NCBI GenBank assembly: GCA_028714315.1
Contig: JAQTMN010000005.1
Span: 1-64,000, forward strand
Origin: Sulfuricella sp.
Lineage (GTDB): Bacteria > Pseudomonadota > Gammaproteobacteria > Burkholderiales > Sulfuricellaceae
Direction of reading: 5' to 3'
DNA: 64,000 bases
This document shows, in pieces, positions 9,803 to 18,756 of this stretch. A program made the translations under genes and the position numbers. Under the pieces are notes generated by a model. It did no database searches and was not told the DNA's origin. It saw only the letters and a program-made list of their open reading frames with translations. Position 1 is the stretch's first letter. Every line of letters begins with the position of its first letter.

Positions 9803-10132
9803 CTATTCGGCGACGGCGGTCTGATGTTTGCCGCCGCTGCCGCGGGTCGGGCCGCCGTTCATTTCCTTGTGCTTGACGATCTGGCGGTCGAGCTTGTCGA
9901 CCAGGCTGTCGATGGCGGCGTACATGTCGGCGTCCTCGGACTTGACGAAAATATCCTTGCCGCTGACGTGAACGTTCACTTCGGCCTTCTGGACCAGTTT
10001 TTCGACGGTCAGGATCACGTTGACATCGATCACCTGATCGAAATGGCGGGTCACCCGGCTCAGTTTGTCGGTGACGTAATCGCGGATGGCGGGGGTGACT
10101 TCAACATGGTGGCCGGTTACGTTCAGGTTCAT
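9803..10132 (-). CDS. hpf: Ribosome hibernation promoting factor
   Basis: MNLNVTGHHVEVTPAIRDYVTDKLSRVTRHFDQVIDVNV. Confidence 0.93.
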   Translation of the reverse strand: MNLNVTGHHVEVTPAIRDYVTDKLSRVTRHFDQVIDVNVILTVEKLVQKAEVNVHVSGKDIFVKSEDADMYAAIDSLVDKLDRQIVKHKEMNGGPTRGSGGKHQTAVAE

Positions 10133-10154
10133 TTGTGACTCCTTTGGGTTGATG

Positions 10155-11588
10155 TTAGATGGACTTGCGCAAACTCACCGCGGCAATTTGCATGCCTTCC
10201 CGATACTTTGCCACAGTGCGGCGGGCAACGACAATGCCCTGTTTGGCCAGAATCTCGGCGAGCTGGCTGTCGGACAGCGGTTTCTGCGGATTTTCCGCTG
10301 CCACCAGCTGCTTGATCAGCGCCCGGATGGCGGTCGAGGAGCAGGCACCGCCCGCTTCCGTGGCGCAGGAACTGCCGAAAAAATACTTGAGCTCCAGCAC
10401 CCCGCGCGGGGTAAGCATGTACTTCTGCGTGGTGACGCGCGAAATGGTGGATTCATGCAGGCCGACCACCTCCGCAATCTCGCGCAGCACCAGCGGGCGC
10501 ATGGCGACTTCGCCATGCTCGAAGAATTGCCGCTGGCGCTCGACGATGGCCTGCGACACGCGCAGGATGGTGTCGAAGCGCTGCTGGATGTTCTTGATCA
10601 TCCACTTCGCTTCCTGCATCTGGCTCGACAGATACTGGCTGCCGCTGTCGCGGTTGCGCCGCAAAATGTCGGCATAAATGCGGTTGATGCGCAGCTTCGG
10701 GATGATTTCCTGGTTCAGGCTGGCGACCCAGCGCCCCTTCACTTTCTTCACCTCCACATCGTGCTGGATGTAGCGCGTGTCCACGTTGGCGAAAGCCGCG
10801 CCGGGGCGGGGGTTGAGCTGGACGATCAGCTGCTGGACGGCGCGCAGCTCGTCGTCGTCGCAGCGCAGCAATTTCTTCAGCTTGGCGAAATCGCGGGCAG
10901 CCAGCAGGGCCAGATGGTTCTTCGCAAGCGTGAGCGCTTGCTCCAGGTGAGGCGTTCCTCCAGGCAGGAGTTCCAGCTGCAGCACCAGGCATTCCGCCAG
11001 GTTGCGCGCACCGATGCCGGGCGGATCGAGATTCTGCAAGTGGCACAGCGCGGTATGCAGCTCGATCGGCTCTATTTCCAGTTCGGGCGGCAGCAACGCG
11101 GCGAGCTCATCCAGATCCTGGGTGAGATAGCCATCCTCATCGAGGGCATCGATCAACAGCGCGACGATCTTGCGGTCGTGGTCGGACAACTGCGTCAGCC
11201 CCAGCTGCCAATTGAGATGGCTGCGCAGATCGATCGGCTCGGCGCGAAGCGAGGCATAGTCGCTGTCTTCGTCCTCGTCGGGGTCGTGCGCGGTCCACGG
11301 GCTGTCCTGATCCCAGTCGTTCTCGGTCGGGGACGGCGCTTCCGCCGGCGCTTCGTCGGCTGCGCCGCTGGCGGAAGGTGGAGCCTCCGCCGTAAACTCG
11401 TCCGGCTTGGCCTCGCTCGCCTCGGCTTCCTCGCCGTCCGCCCGTTCGAGGAAGGGATTTTCCTGGGTAAACGCGTCCAGCTCCTGGCTCAATTCCAGCG
11501 TTGACAGCTGCAACAACCGGATCGATTGCTGCAGCTGGGGCGTCAGGGTCAGATGTTGTGAGAGCTTGAGTTGTAGGCTGTGCTTCAT
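10155..11588 (-). CDS. rpoN: RNA polymerase sigma-54 factor
   Basis: MKHSLQLKLSQHLTLTPQLQQSIRLLQLS; C-terminal ARRTVAKYREGM RpoN box. Confidence 0.97.
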   Translation of the reverse strand: MKHSLQLKLSQHLTLTPQLQQSIRLLQLSTLELSQELDAFTQENPFLERADGEEAEASEAKPDEFTAEAPPSASGAADEAPAEAPSPTENDWDQDSPWTAHDPDEDEDSDYASLRAEPIDLRSHLNWQLGLTQLSDHDRKIVALLIDALDEDGYLTQDLDELAALLPPELEIEPIELHTALCHLQNLDPPGIGARNLAECLVLQLELLPGGTPHLEQALTLAKNHLALLAARDFAKLKKLLRCDDDELRAVQQLIVQLNPRPGAAFANVDTRYIQHDVEVKKVKGRWVASLNQEIIPKLRINRIYADILRRNRDSGSQYLSSQMQEAKWMIKNIQQRFDTILRVSQAIVERQRQFFEHGEVAMRPLVLREIAEVVGLHESTISRVTTQKYMLTPRGVLELKYFFGSSCATEAGGACSSTAIRALIKQLVAAENPQKPLSDSQLAEILAKQGIVVARRTVAKYREGMQIAAVSLRKSI

Positions 11589-11597
11589 GTCTAAACG

Positions 11598-11664
11598 TGA
11601 AAGTCGCGAAGCGAAACTTCGTCCCACTCGCCCGCAGGCGGGAGAAGGCTAGGGGTGAGGGAAA
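11598..11664 (-). repeat. AGEG-family palindromic element, copy 2, in rpoN leader
   Basis: Minus strand CTTCTCCCGCCTGCGGGCGAGTGGGACGAAGTTTCGCTTCGCGACTTTCACG matches copy 1. Confidence 0.75.
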
Positions 11665-11778
11665 CGGTGATGGCGCCAGCGAGTTTCATTTTTCAGGAGG
11701 TGGTAATTCGCCATAACCGTTTGGTTACGGGAGGCTGTCCGCTCGAAGCCCGAGCCTTTCTCGCCTTTGCTGCCGGCG

Positions 11779-12501
11779 CTACATCCGGAAATGTTCTCCC
11801 AAATACACTTTTCTTACGCTTTCATTATAAACGATTTCATCCGGCTTTCCGCTGGCCAGCACTTCCCCGTCGTTGATAATGTAGGCGCGGTCGCAAATCC
11901 CCAGGGTTTCCCGCACGTTGTGGTCGGTGATCAGTACGCCGATACCCTGGTCGGTGAGGAAACGAATGATCTTCTGGATGTCCAGCACGGCGATCGGGTC
12001 CACCCCGGCGAAGGGCTCGTCAAGCAGAATGAAGCGCGGCTGGGTGGCCAGCGCACGGGCGATCTCCACCCGCCGCCGCTCGCCGCCCGACAGGGACAGC
12101 GCCGGGTTGTTGCGCAGGTGGCCGATGTGCAATTCGCGCAGCAGCTCTTCCAGGCGCTCCTCGACCCGTTCTGGCTCGAAGGCCTGTAGCTCCAGGATCG
12201 CCCGGATGTTCTCGGCCACGGTCAGCTTGCGGAAAATCGAGGCTTCCTGCGGCAAATAGCTCAAGCCCAGGCGCGAGCGGCGGTGGATCGGCAGATGGGA
12301 CAGCTCCGTGCCGTCAAGGCGGATGCTGCCGCCGTCGAGCGGCACCAGTCCGACCATCATGTAGAAGCTGGTGGTCTTGCCCGCGCCGTTCGGCCCGAGC
12401 AGCCCGACCACTTCGCCGCTGGAAACTTCCAGCGAAACGCTTTTCACCACCTGACGCGATTTGTAGCGCTTTTTCAGGCCTTGGACGTTGAGTTGACTCA
12501 T
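11779..12501 (-). CDS. lptB: LPS export ABC transporter ATP-binding protein
   Basis: [26 protein letters not shown]...[12 protein letters not shown]. Confidence 0.96.
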   Translation of the reverse strand: MSQLNVQGLKKRYKSRQVVKSVSLEVSSGEVVGLLGPNGAGKTTSFYMMVGLVPLDGGSIRLDGTELSHLPIHRRSRLGLSYLPQEASIFRKLTVAENIRAILELQAFEPERVEERLEELLRELHIGHLRNNPALSLSGGERRRVEIARALATQPRFILLDEPFAGVDPIAVLDIQKIIRFLTDQGIGVLITDHNVRETLGICDRAYIINDGEVLASGKPDEIVYNESVRKVYLGEHFRM

Positions 12502-12518
12502 GGGATGGTCCTGATTAC

Positions 12519-12574
12519 CGAGTGCCAAGTCCCGAGCAGCTTGTTTTCTGCCCAGGACTTGGCACCCAGCACTT
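12519..12574. repeat. Heptamer-period foldback between lptB and lptA
   Basis: GAGTGCC AAGTCCC GAG / CCAGGAC TTGGCAC CCAGCAC. Confidence 0.7.
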
Positions 12575-12575
12575 T

Positions 12576-13187
12576 CTAGCGTTCTCCGGGATTGGCGATA
12601 TCTTCGGCGGGCTTGAGCTTGACCGGCGCGACGGGCGCGGACGCGGCACCCGTCTTTTTCGGCTGCATTACCGTGCGCACCCGGCCGCGGGGATTGCCGG
12701 GCGTCGCACTTTCCTTGCTGCCGACCACTTGAAAGAATTCGGTCTTGCCGTCGTAGGAGATGTAGTTGCCGCGCGCCTCGTCCTGGTTGCGCTTCAGGCG
12801 CGCCTGGCTGAACATCTGCATCAGGTCGTTTTTGCTGTCGTACTCGATGCGCAGGGCGTAGCCCTCGATATACTCGTCGATGCCTTCGCGCTTCTGCCGG
12901 AATGAGGCCGGGTTGCCGTAGGCCGTGCCGTGCTGGTAGCCCTCGGCGTCTTCCCGCACGACCAGCTTGTCGGCGCGGATTTCCAGCGTGCCCTGGGTCA
13001 GGATCACATTGCCCTGGTAAACGCTCTCTTTCTTGACGTCGTCCGACGTGGCGGTGTTCGACTCCAGGTTGATCGGCTTGTCCCGATCCGCCTTTTCCGC
13101 GTGCGCCGCGGGCGCGGCCACCAGTGCCAGCGTTGCCCACAGGCAGACGCGGAGGAGCGACAACAGATTAATGCTTAGGTTTCTCAT
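12576..13187 (-). CDS. lptA: LPS transport periplasmic protein LptA
   Basis: OstA-like fold; operon position. Confidence 0.92.
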   Translation of the reverse strand: MRNLSINLLSLLRVCLWATLALVAAPAAHAEKADRDKPINLESNTATSDDVKKESVYQGNVILTQGTLEIRADKLVVREDAEGYQHGTAYGNPASFRQKREGIDEYIEGYALRIEYDSKNDLMQMFSQARLKRNQDEARGNYISYDGKTEFFQVVGSKESATPGNPRGRVRTVMQPKKTGAASAPVAPVKLKPAEDIANPGER

Positions 13188-13746
13188 AGCGGCCTTTGAC
13201 GCGCGAAAACAGTTTCATCACGTGGGTTTTGCTGTTCAATTCTAAACCAACCCCATCGATATTGGTATGCGCATCCCGGATGGTGACCGGCTTGTCCGAC
13301 AGGGCCAGGTCCCGTTCCGGAATGACATGGAGATAGCTGGTGGCGAGGGTCAGCGCGCTCCGGTCGCGGAAGGCCTCGCGCGTCACCAGCACGTTGCCGG
13401 TGAAATAGGCGTGTTCGCCGTCCTTCGAGATCAGGCCGCTGCTCGACTGGATATGCAGTGGCGCCTTGCCTTGCGCGAAGCGGGTGAAATGCGGGCGGTC
13501 GAGGTGGGTGGAATCGTCGTCAGGGTAATGCACCATCCTGACGGCGGACAGCGTATGCAGCGGCAGGCCGTCCGTTCCCATGCGGGTGGCGGTGAAATTT
13601 TCCACGGTATAGTCCGGATCGTGCCGGCTGCTGCCGTCGTTTTTCGGCGGCGGCGGCTGCACCGTACGGTCGAGCCAGAACGTCAGCATCGCCAGCAATG
13701 CCAGCAGGCCGGCGGGAAACCAGAGGGCCAAACGATCGCGCATCAT
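13168..13746 (-). CDS. lptC: LPS export protein LptC
   Basis: N-terminal TM anchor; DPDYTVENFTATRMGTDGLPLHTLSAVRMVHYPDDD; operon position. Confidence 0.9.
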   Translation of the reverse strand: MMRDRLALWFPAGLLALLAMLTFWLDRTVQPPPPKNDGSSRHDPDYTVENFTATRMGTDGLPLHTLSAVRMVHYPDDDSTHLDRPHFTRFAQGKAPLHIQSSSGLISKDGEHAYFTGNVLVTREAFRDRSALTLATSYLHVIPERDLALSDKPVTIRDAHTNIDGVGLELNSKTHVMKLFSRVKGRYEKPKH

Positions 13747-13845
13747 CGGGTCAGGACATTGCCCGAGGCAATCCGGATAAAGCGTGTGGGTCAGGCTTCA
13801 GCCTGACAGGTGCGACTGAAGCGCTCGGGGCAGCACCGACGGAAG

Positions 13846-14367
13846 TCATCTCAAATAAGGCGCCAGTTGGGCTTCGAAAGTTCCCTGCGCCTGCATGATC
13901 AGCTCGCAGATTTCGCGCACCGCGCCCTGGCCGCCCGCCAGCTGGCTGACGTAATGCGCATGCTGCTTGACCAGCGCCGGCGCCGCCGGCACGCACAGCG
14001 CCAGGCCGCAGCGGCGCATCACCGGCAGATCCACCACGTCGTCGCCCATGTAGGCGCATTCCGACGGTTCCAGGCCGGTCTTTTCCAGCAGGTCGGCGAA
14101 GGCCGCCAGCTTGTCTTCCGAGCCCTGGTAAAGATGGGTCACTCCCAGGTTGGCGGCGCGCAACGCAACCACCTGCGAGTTCCGCCCGGTGATGATCGCC
14201 AGTTCCACGCCCGAACGGTTCAGCATCTTCATGCCATGACCGTCAAGCGAGTTGAAAGCCTTGTATTCCTGGCCGCCGTCTGCCAGATAAAGGCTGCCGT
14301 CGGTCAATACGCCGTCCACGTCGAAAATGGCGAGCCGGATTTTTTTTGCGCGTTCGAAGGTATCCAT
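13846..14367 (-). CDS. kdsC: 3-deoxy-D-manno-octulosonate 8-phosphate phosphatase
   Basis: LAIFDVDGVLTDGSLYLADGGQEYKAFNSLDGHGMKML. Confidence 0.95.
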   Translation of the reverse strand: MDTFERAKKIRLAIFDVDGVLTDGSLYLADGGQEYKAFNSLDGHGMKMLNRSGVELAIITGRNSQVVALRAANLGVTHLYQGSEDKLAAFADLLEKTGLEPSECAYMGDDVVDLPVMRRCGLALCVPAAPALVKQHAHYVSQLAGGQGAVREICELIMQAQGTFEAQLAPYLR

Positions 14368-14376
14368 TGTCTTATC

Positions 14377-14401
14377 GTAGGTCGGGCACCCCGTGCCCGA
14401 C
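14377..14401. repeat. REP-like hairpin GTAG-GTCGGGCACCCCGTGCCCGAC
   Basis: 9-bp stem with 3-nt loop after a GTAG foot. Confidence 0.75.
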
Positions 14402-14414
14402 GATTTGCTTTTAT

Positions 14415-14588
14415 CCCAGATAATCCATTAGGACGCGAGATGATGGCGAGGCGTTTTGCGAGGCAGTTTCGTTGCTTGGGAGGAGTCCCATGGTTGTTCC
14501 ATGGGCGACGAGCAAGCGGCGAAAATGGCCGCAAAACGTCCGCCAGCACTCGCGTAGGCCCAAAGGGCCGCCTAATGGATTATCTGGG
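14415..14588. repeat. 174-bp long imperfect palindrome (MITE-like)
   Basis: 18-bp perfect terminal inverted repeats CCCAGATAATCCATTAGG / CCTAATGGATTATCTGGG plus nested internal complementarity. Confidence 0.85.
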
Positions 14589-14589
14589 T

Positions 14590-15579
14590 TCATACGACCC
14601 CCGCCCTCAATAAATCATGCATGTTCAATGCCCCGACCAGGCGACCGTCCGCGTCCGCCACCAGCAGGCCGTTGATCTTGAACTGCTCCATCATCTGCAC
14701 CGCTTCGGCCGCCAGCCTGTCCGGACCGATGGTGCGCGGATTGCGCGTCATCACCTCGGCCACTCGGGCGGCGCGGATATCGAGCGGCCGGTCGAGCGCG
14801 CGGCGCAGGTCGCCGTCGGTGAACAGGCCGAGCAGGCAGTCGGCGCCGTCCACCACCGCAGTCATGCCCAGCCCCTTGCGCGACATTTCCAGCAGCGCTT
14901 CGGTCAGCAGCGCGTTTTCCGCCACCTTGGGCAGCGCGCCGCCGGCATGCATCAGGTCGCCGACATGTACCAGCAGTCTGCGGCCCAACGCGCCGCCGGG
15001 ATGGGAGCGGGCAAAATCCTCCGCGCCGAAACCGCGCGCGTCGAGCAGGGCGATGGCGAGCGCATCGCCCAGCGCCAGCGCCGCGGTGGTGCTGGCGGTC
15101 GGCGCCAGGCCGAGCGGACAAGCCTCCTGCGCCACGCTGGCGTCGAGATGGACGTCCGCCTCGCGCGCCATGGCCGATTGCGGATTGCCGGTCATGGCGA
15201 TGTATTTCGCGCCCTTGCGCTTGACGATGGGGATGATGGTGAGCAGTTCCGGACTTTCGCCGGAATTGGACAGTGCGATCAGCACGTCCCGGTCGGTGAT
15301 CATGCCGAGATCGCCGTGGCTGGCCTCGCCGGGGTGGACGAAAAATGCCGGCGTGCCGGTGCTCGCCATGGTCGAGGCGATCTTGCGCGCGATGTGGCCG
15401 GACTTGCCCATGCCGCTGACCACAACCCTGCCCGGGCAGTGTAGAATCAGCTGCAAGGCGCGGACAAACTCCCCGTCCAGTCTTTCGATCAGCGCCTCGA
15501 CGGCTTTTGCCTCGATGGCGAGCACCTGGCGTGCCAGATCGAGCGCGCTGCGGTCGGATATCGGTTCGGTGGCATTCAT
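14590..15579 (-). CDS. kdsD: Arabinose-5-phosphate isomerase (SIS + CBS domains)
   Basis: GRVVVSGMGKSGHIARKIASTMASTGTPAFFVHPGEASHGDLGM. Confidence 0.95.
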   Translation of the reverse strand: MNATEPISDRSALDLARQVLAIEAKAVEALIERLDGEFVRALQLILHCPGRVVVSGMGKSGHIARKIASTMASTGTPAFFVHPGEASHGDLGMITDRDVLIALSNSGESPELLTIIPIVKRKGAKYIAMTGNPQSAMAREADVHLDASVAQEACPLGLAPTASTTAALALGDALAIALLDARGFGAEDFARSHPGGALGRRLLVHVGDLMHAGGALPKVAENALLTEALLEMSRKGLGMTAVVDGADCLLGLFTDGDLRRALDRPLDIRAARVAEVMTRNPRTIGPDRLAAEAVQMMEQFKINGLLVADADGRLVGALNMHDLLRAGVV

Positions 15580-15637
15580 CCGCGCAAGTATACTAAACCC
15601 CATGGCCAGTTGCCTATTGCCCATTGCCTGACCGACC

Positions 15638-17608
15638 ATGTCCAACTCATTGCAACTCGTCCTGATCCTGCTTGCAGCCGCCGTGCTGGTGGTGGGGCTG
15701 TTCAAGTTTTTGCGGCTGCCGCCGCTGCTCGCCTATCTGCTGATCGGCATCGTGATCGGGCCGCACGCGCTGGGCTGGATTTCGGAAAGCCGCCAGATCA
15801 GCTACCTGGCCGAGTTCGGCGTGGTATTCCTGATGTTCAGCATCGGCCTGGAGTTCAGCCTGCCGCAGCTGAAAACCATGCAACGCCTGGTGTTCGGCCT
15901 GGGCGGCGCGCAAGTGGCGCTGACCTTGGCGGGCGTGCTGGCGGCAAGCCTCGCGCTCGGCCTCTCCTGGCAGGCGGGCGTGGCGCTGGGCGGGGTGCTG
16001 GCGATGTCGTCCACCGCCATTGTCAGCAAGCTGCTGGCGGAGCGGGTCGAGCTGCATTCCCGCCACGGACGCGAAATCGTCGGCGTGCTGCTGTTTCAGG
16101 ATCTGGCGGTGGTGCCGCTCCTGGTGCTGATCCCTGCTCTCGCGGCGGGAGACAACCAGCTCGGCTGGACGCTGGGGGAGGCTTTCCTCAAGGCGGCGGC
16201 GCTGCTGGCATTGCTGCTGGTGTTCGGCCAGCGCATTGTGCGGCCGTGGTTTCACCTCGTCGCCGGGCGCAAATCGTCCGAGCTGTTCATGCTCAACGTG
16301 CTACTGGCCACCCTCGGCCTCGCCTACCTGACCGGGCTGGCCGGCCTGTCGCTGGCGCTGGGCGCCTTCCTGGCCGGCATCCTGATTTCGGAAACCGAAT
16401 ACCGCTACCAGGTGGAAGCCGACATCAAACCGTTCCGCGACGTACTGCTGGGCCTGTTCTTCGTCACCGTCGGCATGCAGCTCGACCTGCCCGCCGTGTA
16501 CGAAAATATCGGCCGGGTGTTCGGCCTGCTGCTCGCGCTGATCGCGGGGAAGGCGGTCATGATCGGGGTCCTGAGCCGCTTTTCCGGCAGCCAGCCGGCG
16601 GTGGCCATCCGTACCGGGCTGGCCCTGGCGCAGGGCGGCGAATTCGGCTTCGTCCTGCTGTCCCTGGCCGGCGAAGTCCATTTGTTCGGCGGCGCGATCA
16701 TGCAGATCTGCCTGTCGGCCATGCTGCTTTCCATGCTGGCGGCGCCGTTCCTCATCCTGCACAGCGACCGGATCGTTCGGCGGCTGACCGGCAGCGAGTG
16801 GGCTCATCGCGCAAAGGAGCTGCACGAAATCGCGGTCCGCAGCGCCGCCAGCGAGGAGCACGTCATCGTCTGCGGTTATGGCCGTAGCGGCCAGAACCTG
16901 GCACGCTTCCTGGAGCAGGAACACCTGCCTTTCATTGCGCTCGATCTCGATCCCGAGCGTGTCCTGGCCGCGGCGATAGCGGGCGAAAGCGTGGTGTACG
17001 GCGATGCCGGCCGGCGCGAGGTGCTGATGGCGGCCGGGTTGAACCGCGCCAGGGCGCTGGTGGTAACTTATGCCGACGTCAAATCGGCGATGCGGGTGCT
17101 GCGCCATACCCATGAAATGCGCCCGGACCTGCCGGTGATCGTGCGCACGCTGGACGACACCGACCTGGAGAAACTGCGCGGCGCCGGCGCCGCCGAGGTC
17201 GTGCCCGAAGTGCTGGAAGGCAGCCTGATGCTCGCCTCCCATACCCTGATGCTGCTCGGCGTGCCGCTGGCGCGCGTGGTCCGGCGCGTGCGGCAGGTGC
17301 GCGAGGCGCGCTACAGCCTGCTGCGCGGCTTTTTTCACGGCGTCACCGACCAGGATTACGAACTGAGCGAAAAAATCCAGCCGCGCCTGCACACCGTCGC
17401 CCTCAACCCGGGCGCCGCATCGGTCGGCAAGACCCTGGCGGAAGTCGATCTGGACAGCTTGCTGGTGCAGGTGACGGCGGTACGGCGGAACAATATCCGC
17501 GCCCTGGAGCCGCAGCCCGAAACAGTGCTGCAGGCGGGCGACGTGGTGGTGCTGATGGGTGTGCCGGAAAGCCTGGCGGCGGCGGAAGTGAGGTTGCTGC
17601 AGGGGTGA
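15638..17608 (+). CDS. Kef-type monovalent cation:proton antiporter-2 with TrkA-N domain
   Basis: LPPLLAYLLIGIVIGPHALGWI; VIVCGYGRSGQNLARFLE. Confidence 0.92.
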   Translation: MSNSLQLVLILLAAAVLVVGLFKFLRLPPLLAYLLIGIVIGPHALGWISESRQISYLAEFGVVFLMFSIGLEFSLPQLKTMQRLVFGLGGAQVALTLAGVLAASLALGLSWQAGVALGGVLAMSSTAIVSKLLAERVELHSRHGREIVGVLLFQDLAVVPLLVLIPALAAGDNQLGWTLGEAFLKAAALLALLLVFGQRIVRPWFHLVAGRKSSELFMLNVLLATLGLAYLTGLAGLSLALGAFLAGILISETEYRYQVEADIKPFRDVLLGLFFVTVGMQLDLPAVYENIGRVFGLLLALIAGKAVMIGVLSRFSGSQPAVAIRTGLALAQGGEFGFVLLSLAGEVHLFGGAIMQICLSAMLLSMLAAPFLILHSDRIVRRLTGSEWAHRAKELHEIAVRSAASEEHVIVCGYGRSGQNLARFLEQEHLPFIALDLDPERVLAAAIAGESVVYGDAGRREVLMAAGLNRARALVVTYADVKSAMRVLRHTHEMRPDLPVIVRTLDDTDLEKLRGAGAAEVVPEVLEGSLMLASHTLMLLGVPLARVVRRVRQVREARYSLLRGFFHGVTDQDYELSEKIQPRLHTVALNPGAASVGKTLAEVDLDSLLVQVTAVRRNNIRALEPQPETVLQAGDVVVLMGVPESLAAAEVRLLQG

Positions 17609-17629
17609 GAATAAACCCAAAAAAAGCGG

Positions 17630-17760
17630 TTAACCACGGAGGACACGGAGGTCACGGAGAAAAATCAAGACATCGCATAGAGCTTACGTTTCACCCATTG
17701 GGTGAGCGCGCTCGATATTTCCCGAAAGCTTTGGTTTTACTCCGTGTTCTCCGTGGTTCA
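17630..17760. repeat. Nonamer-period foldback CCACGGAGG ACACGGAGG TCACGGAGA ... CTCCGTGTTCTCCGTGG
   Basis: Arms 17630-17659 and 17740-17760. Confidence 0.85.
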
Positions 17761-17841
17761 AGTGAGGTTTTTAGGATAAATCGACGGACGTCCGGAGATG
17801 CCCGCCGAGGCCATGGTCATTGCCGGTTCAACGCCGACAAT

Positions 17842-18468
17842 CTATATCTTCTTGCACAAAGTGACATACGGCTTGGCCGGGTCCGGCGCGGCGTAGTCCG
17901 CAGCCGCACCGGAGGCGCCGTTTAGCGCCGCATAGGTGGCACCGGCGCGAACGTCACCGCTCGTGGCTACCCCATCATCGATGCCCGCATCGATGCTTTG
18001 GGCATAGGACGATTCAATGCTCACGCACGCCGCCGTGCCGGTCAGCCCCAGGGGAGCAGCTTCAACACCGAGGATGCCGCCGGTTGCGGCAAAAGGCGGG
18101 ACGCCGCTGGTGCCTTCGCCTTTCATGAAGCCGGCGCTTCTGACATGCTGCCAGAAGTTCGACGATTCCCCGGCGGCGGCGGGCACGGCCAGCGTGTAGG
18201 CGCCGGCGATGGCGCCATTCCCACCCCCGTTGGTTACGCCCGCGCCGAAATGCGTGATGGCGGCCGCGTCGTCGCCGGGCATGGCCCGGTAACGATCCTG
18301 ATAGGCATGGAAAGCGGTTTGAACCGCATTGAGATCGTTGGTCACGTTGCGGATCTTGGCGCTTTCGATCATCGCCTGCCCCTTCAGCACCCCGCCGAGC
18401 AACAGGCCGATGATCACCAGCACGATAGCGATTTCCACCAATGTAAAACCGGATTGATGTTTTTTCAT
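17842..18468 (-). CDS. Solitary type IV prepilin-like / pseudopilin protein
   Basis: MKKHQSGFTLVEIAIVLVIIGLLLGGVLKGQAMIE prepilin motif. Confidence 0.88.
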   Translation of the reverse strand: MKKHQSGFTLVEIAIVLVIIGLLLGGVLKGQAMIESAKIRNVTNDLNAVQTAFHAYQDRYRAMPGDDAAAITHFGAGVTNGGGNGAIAGAYTLAVPAAAGESSNFWQHVRSAGFMKGEGTSGVPPFAATGGILGVEAAPLGLTGTAACVSIESSYAQSIDAGIDDGVATSGDVRAGATYAALNGASGAAADYAAPDPAKPYVTLCKKI

Positions 18469-18756
18469 TTTACCCCCTTGTTGTTGGAATACGTTAAATG
18501 CCAAAACAGTCATGATGTCGGCCTGTCAAGCGCCAAACGGCAGCTACTCGATATTATGCCAACTGCAATGACATGCTAATACGCATTTATGCCAACTTCA
18601 AGTATTCAAATGAGATAGCTTCCAGCAACAAAGGGATAAAAACCGACTGGCGGGAGATTGCAAAAACCGGCGCGAAACGGTGCCGGAACGGATGAAGCGC
18701 CTAGCGCCCTAAAGGGCACAAGAGCCTGACCCGCAGATCGCGCATCCTGTTTCGCG

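Noticed and set aside
12502-13140. N-terminal extension of the lptB ORF (453 aa)
   Set aside because: Upstream part overlaps lptA in another frame; the real LptB begins [14 protein letters not shown] at 12501.
14411-14593. 60-aa ORF inside the 174-bp palindrome
   Set aside because: Ends are translations of the terminal inverted repeats; no evidence of coding.
15603-15630. TGGCCAG TTGCCTA TTGCCCA TTGCCTG as a foldback element on its own
   Set aside because: Heptamer periodicity is clear but I found no complementary arm nearby, so it is counted only as a one-armed member of the heptamer class.
17605-17925. 106-aa ORF with NHGGHGGHGE peptide
   Set aside because: Peptide is a translation of the 9-nt-period repeat; such repeat translations are a common false-gene source.
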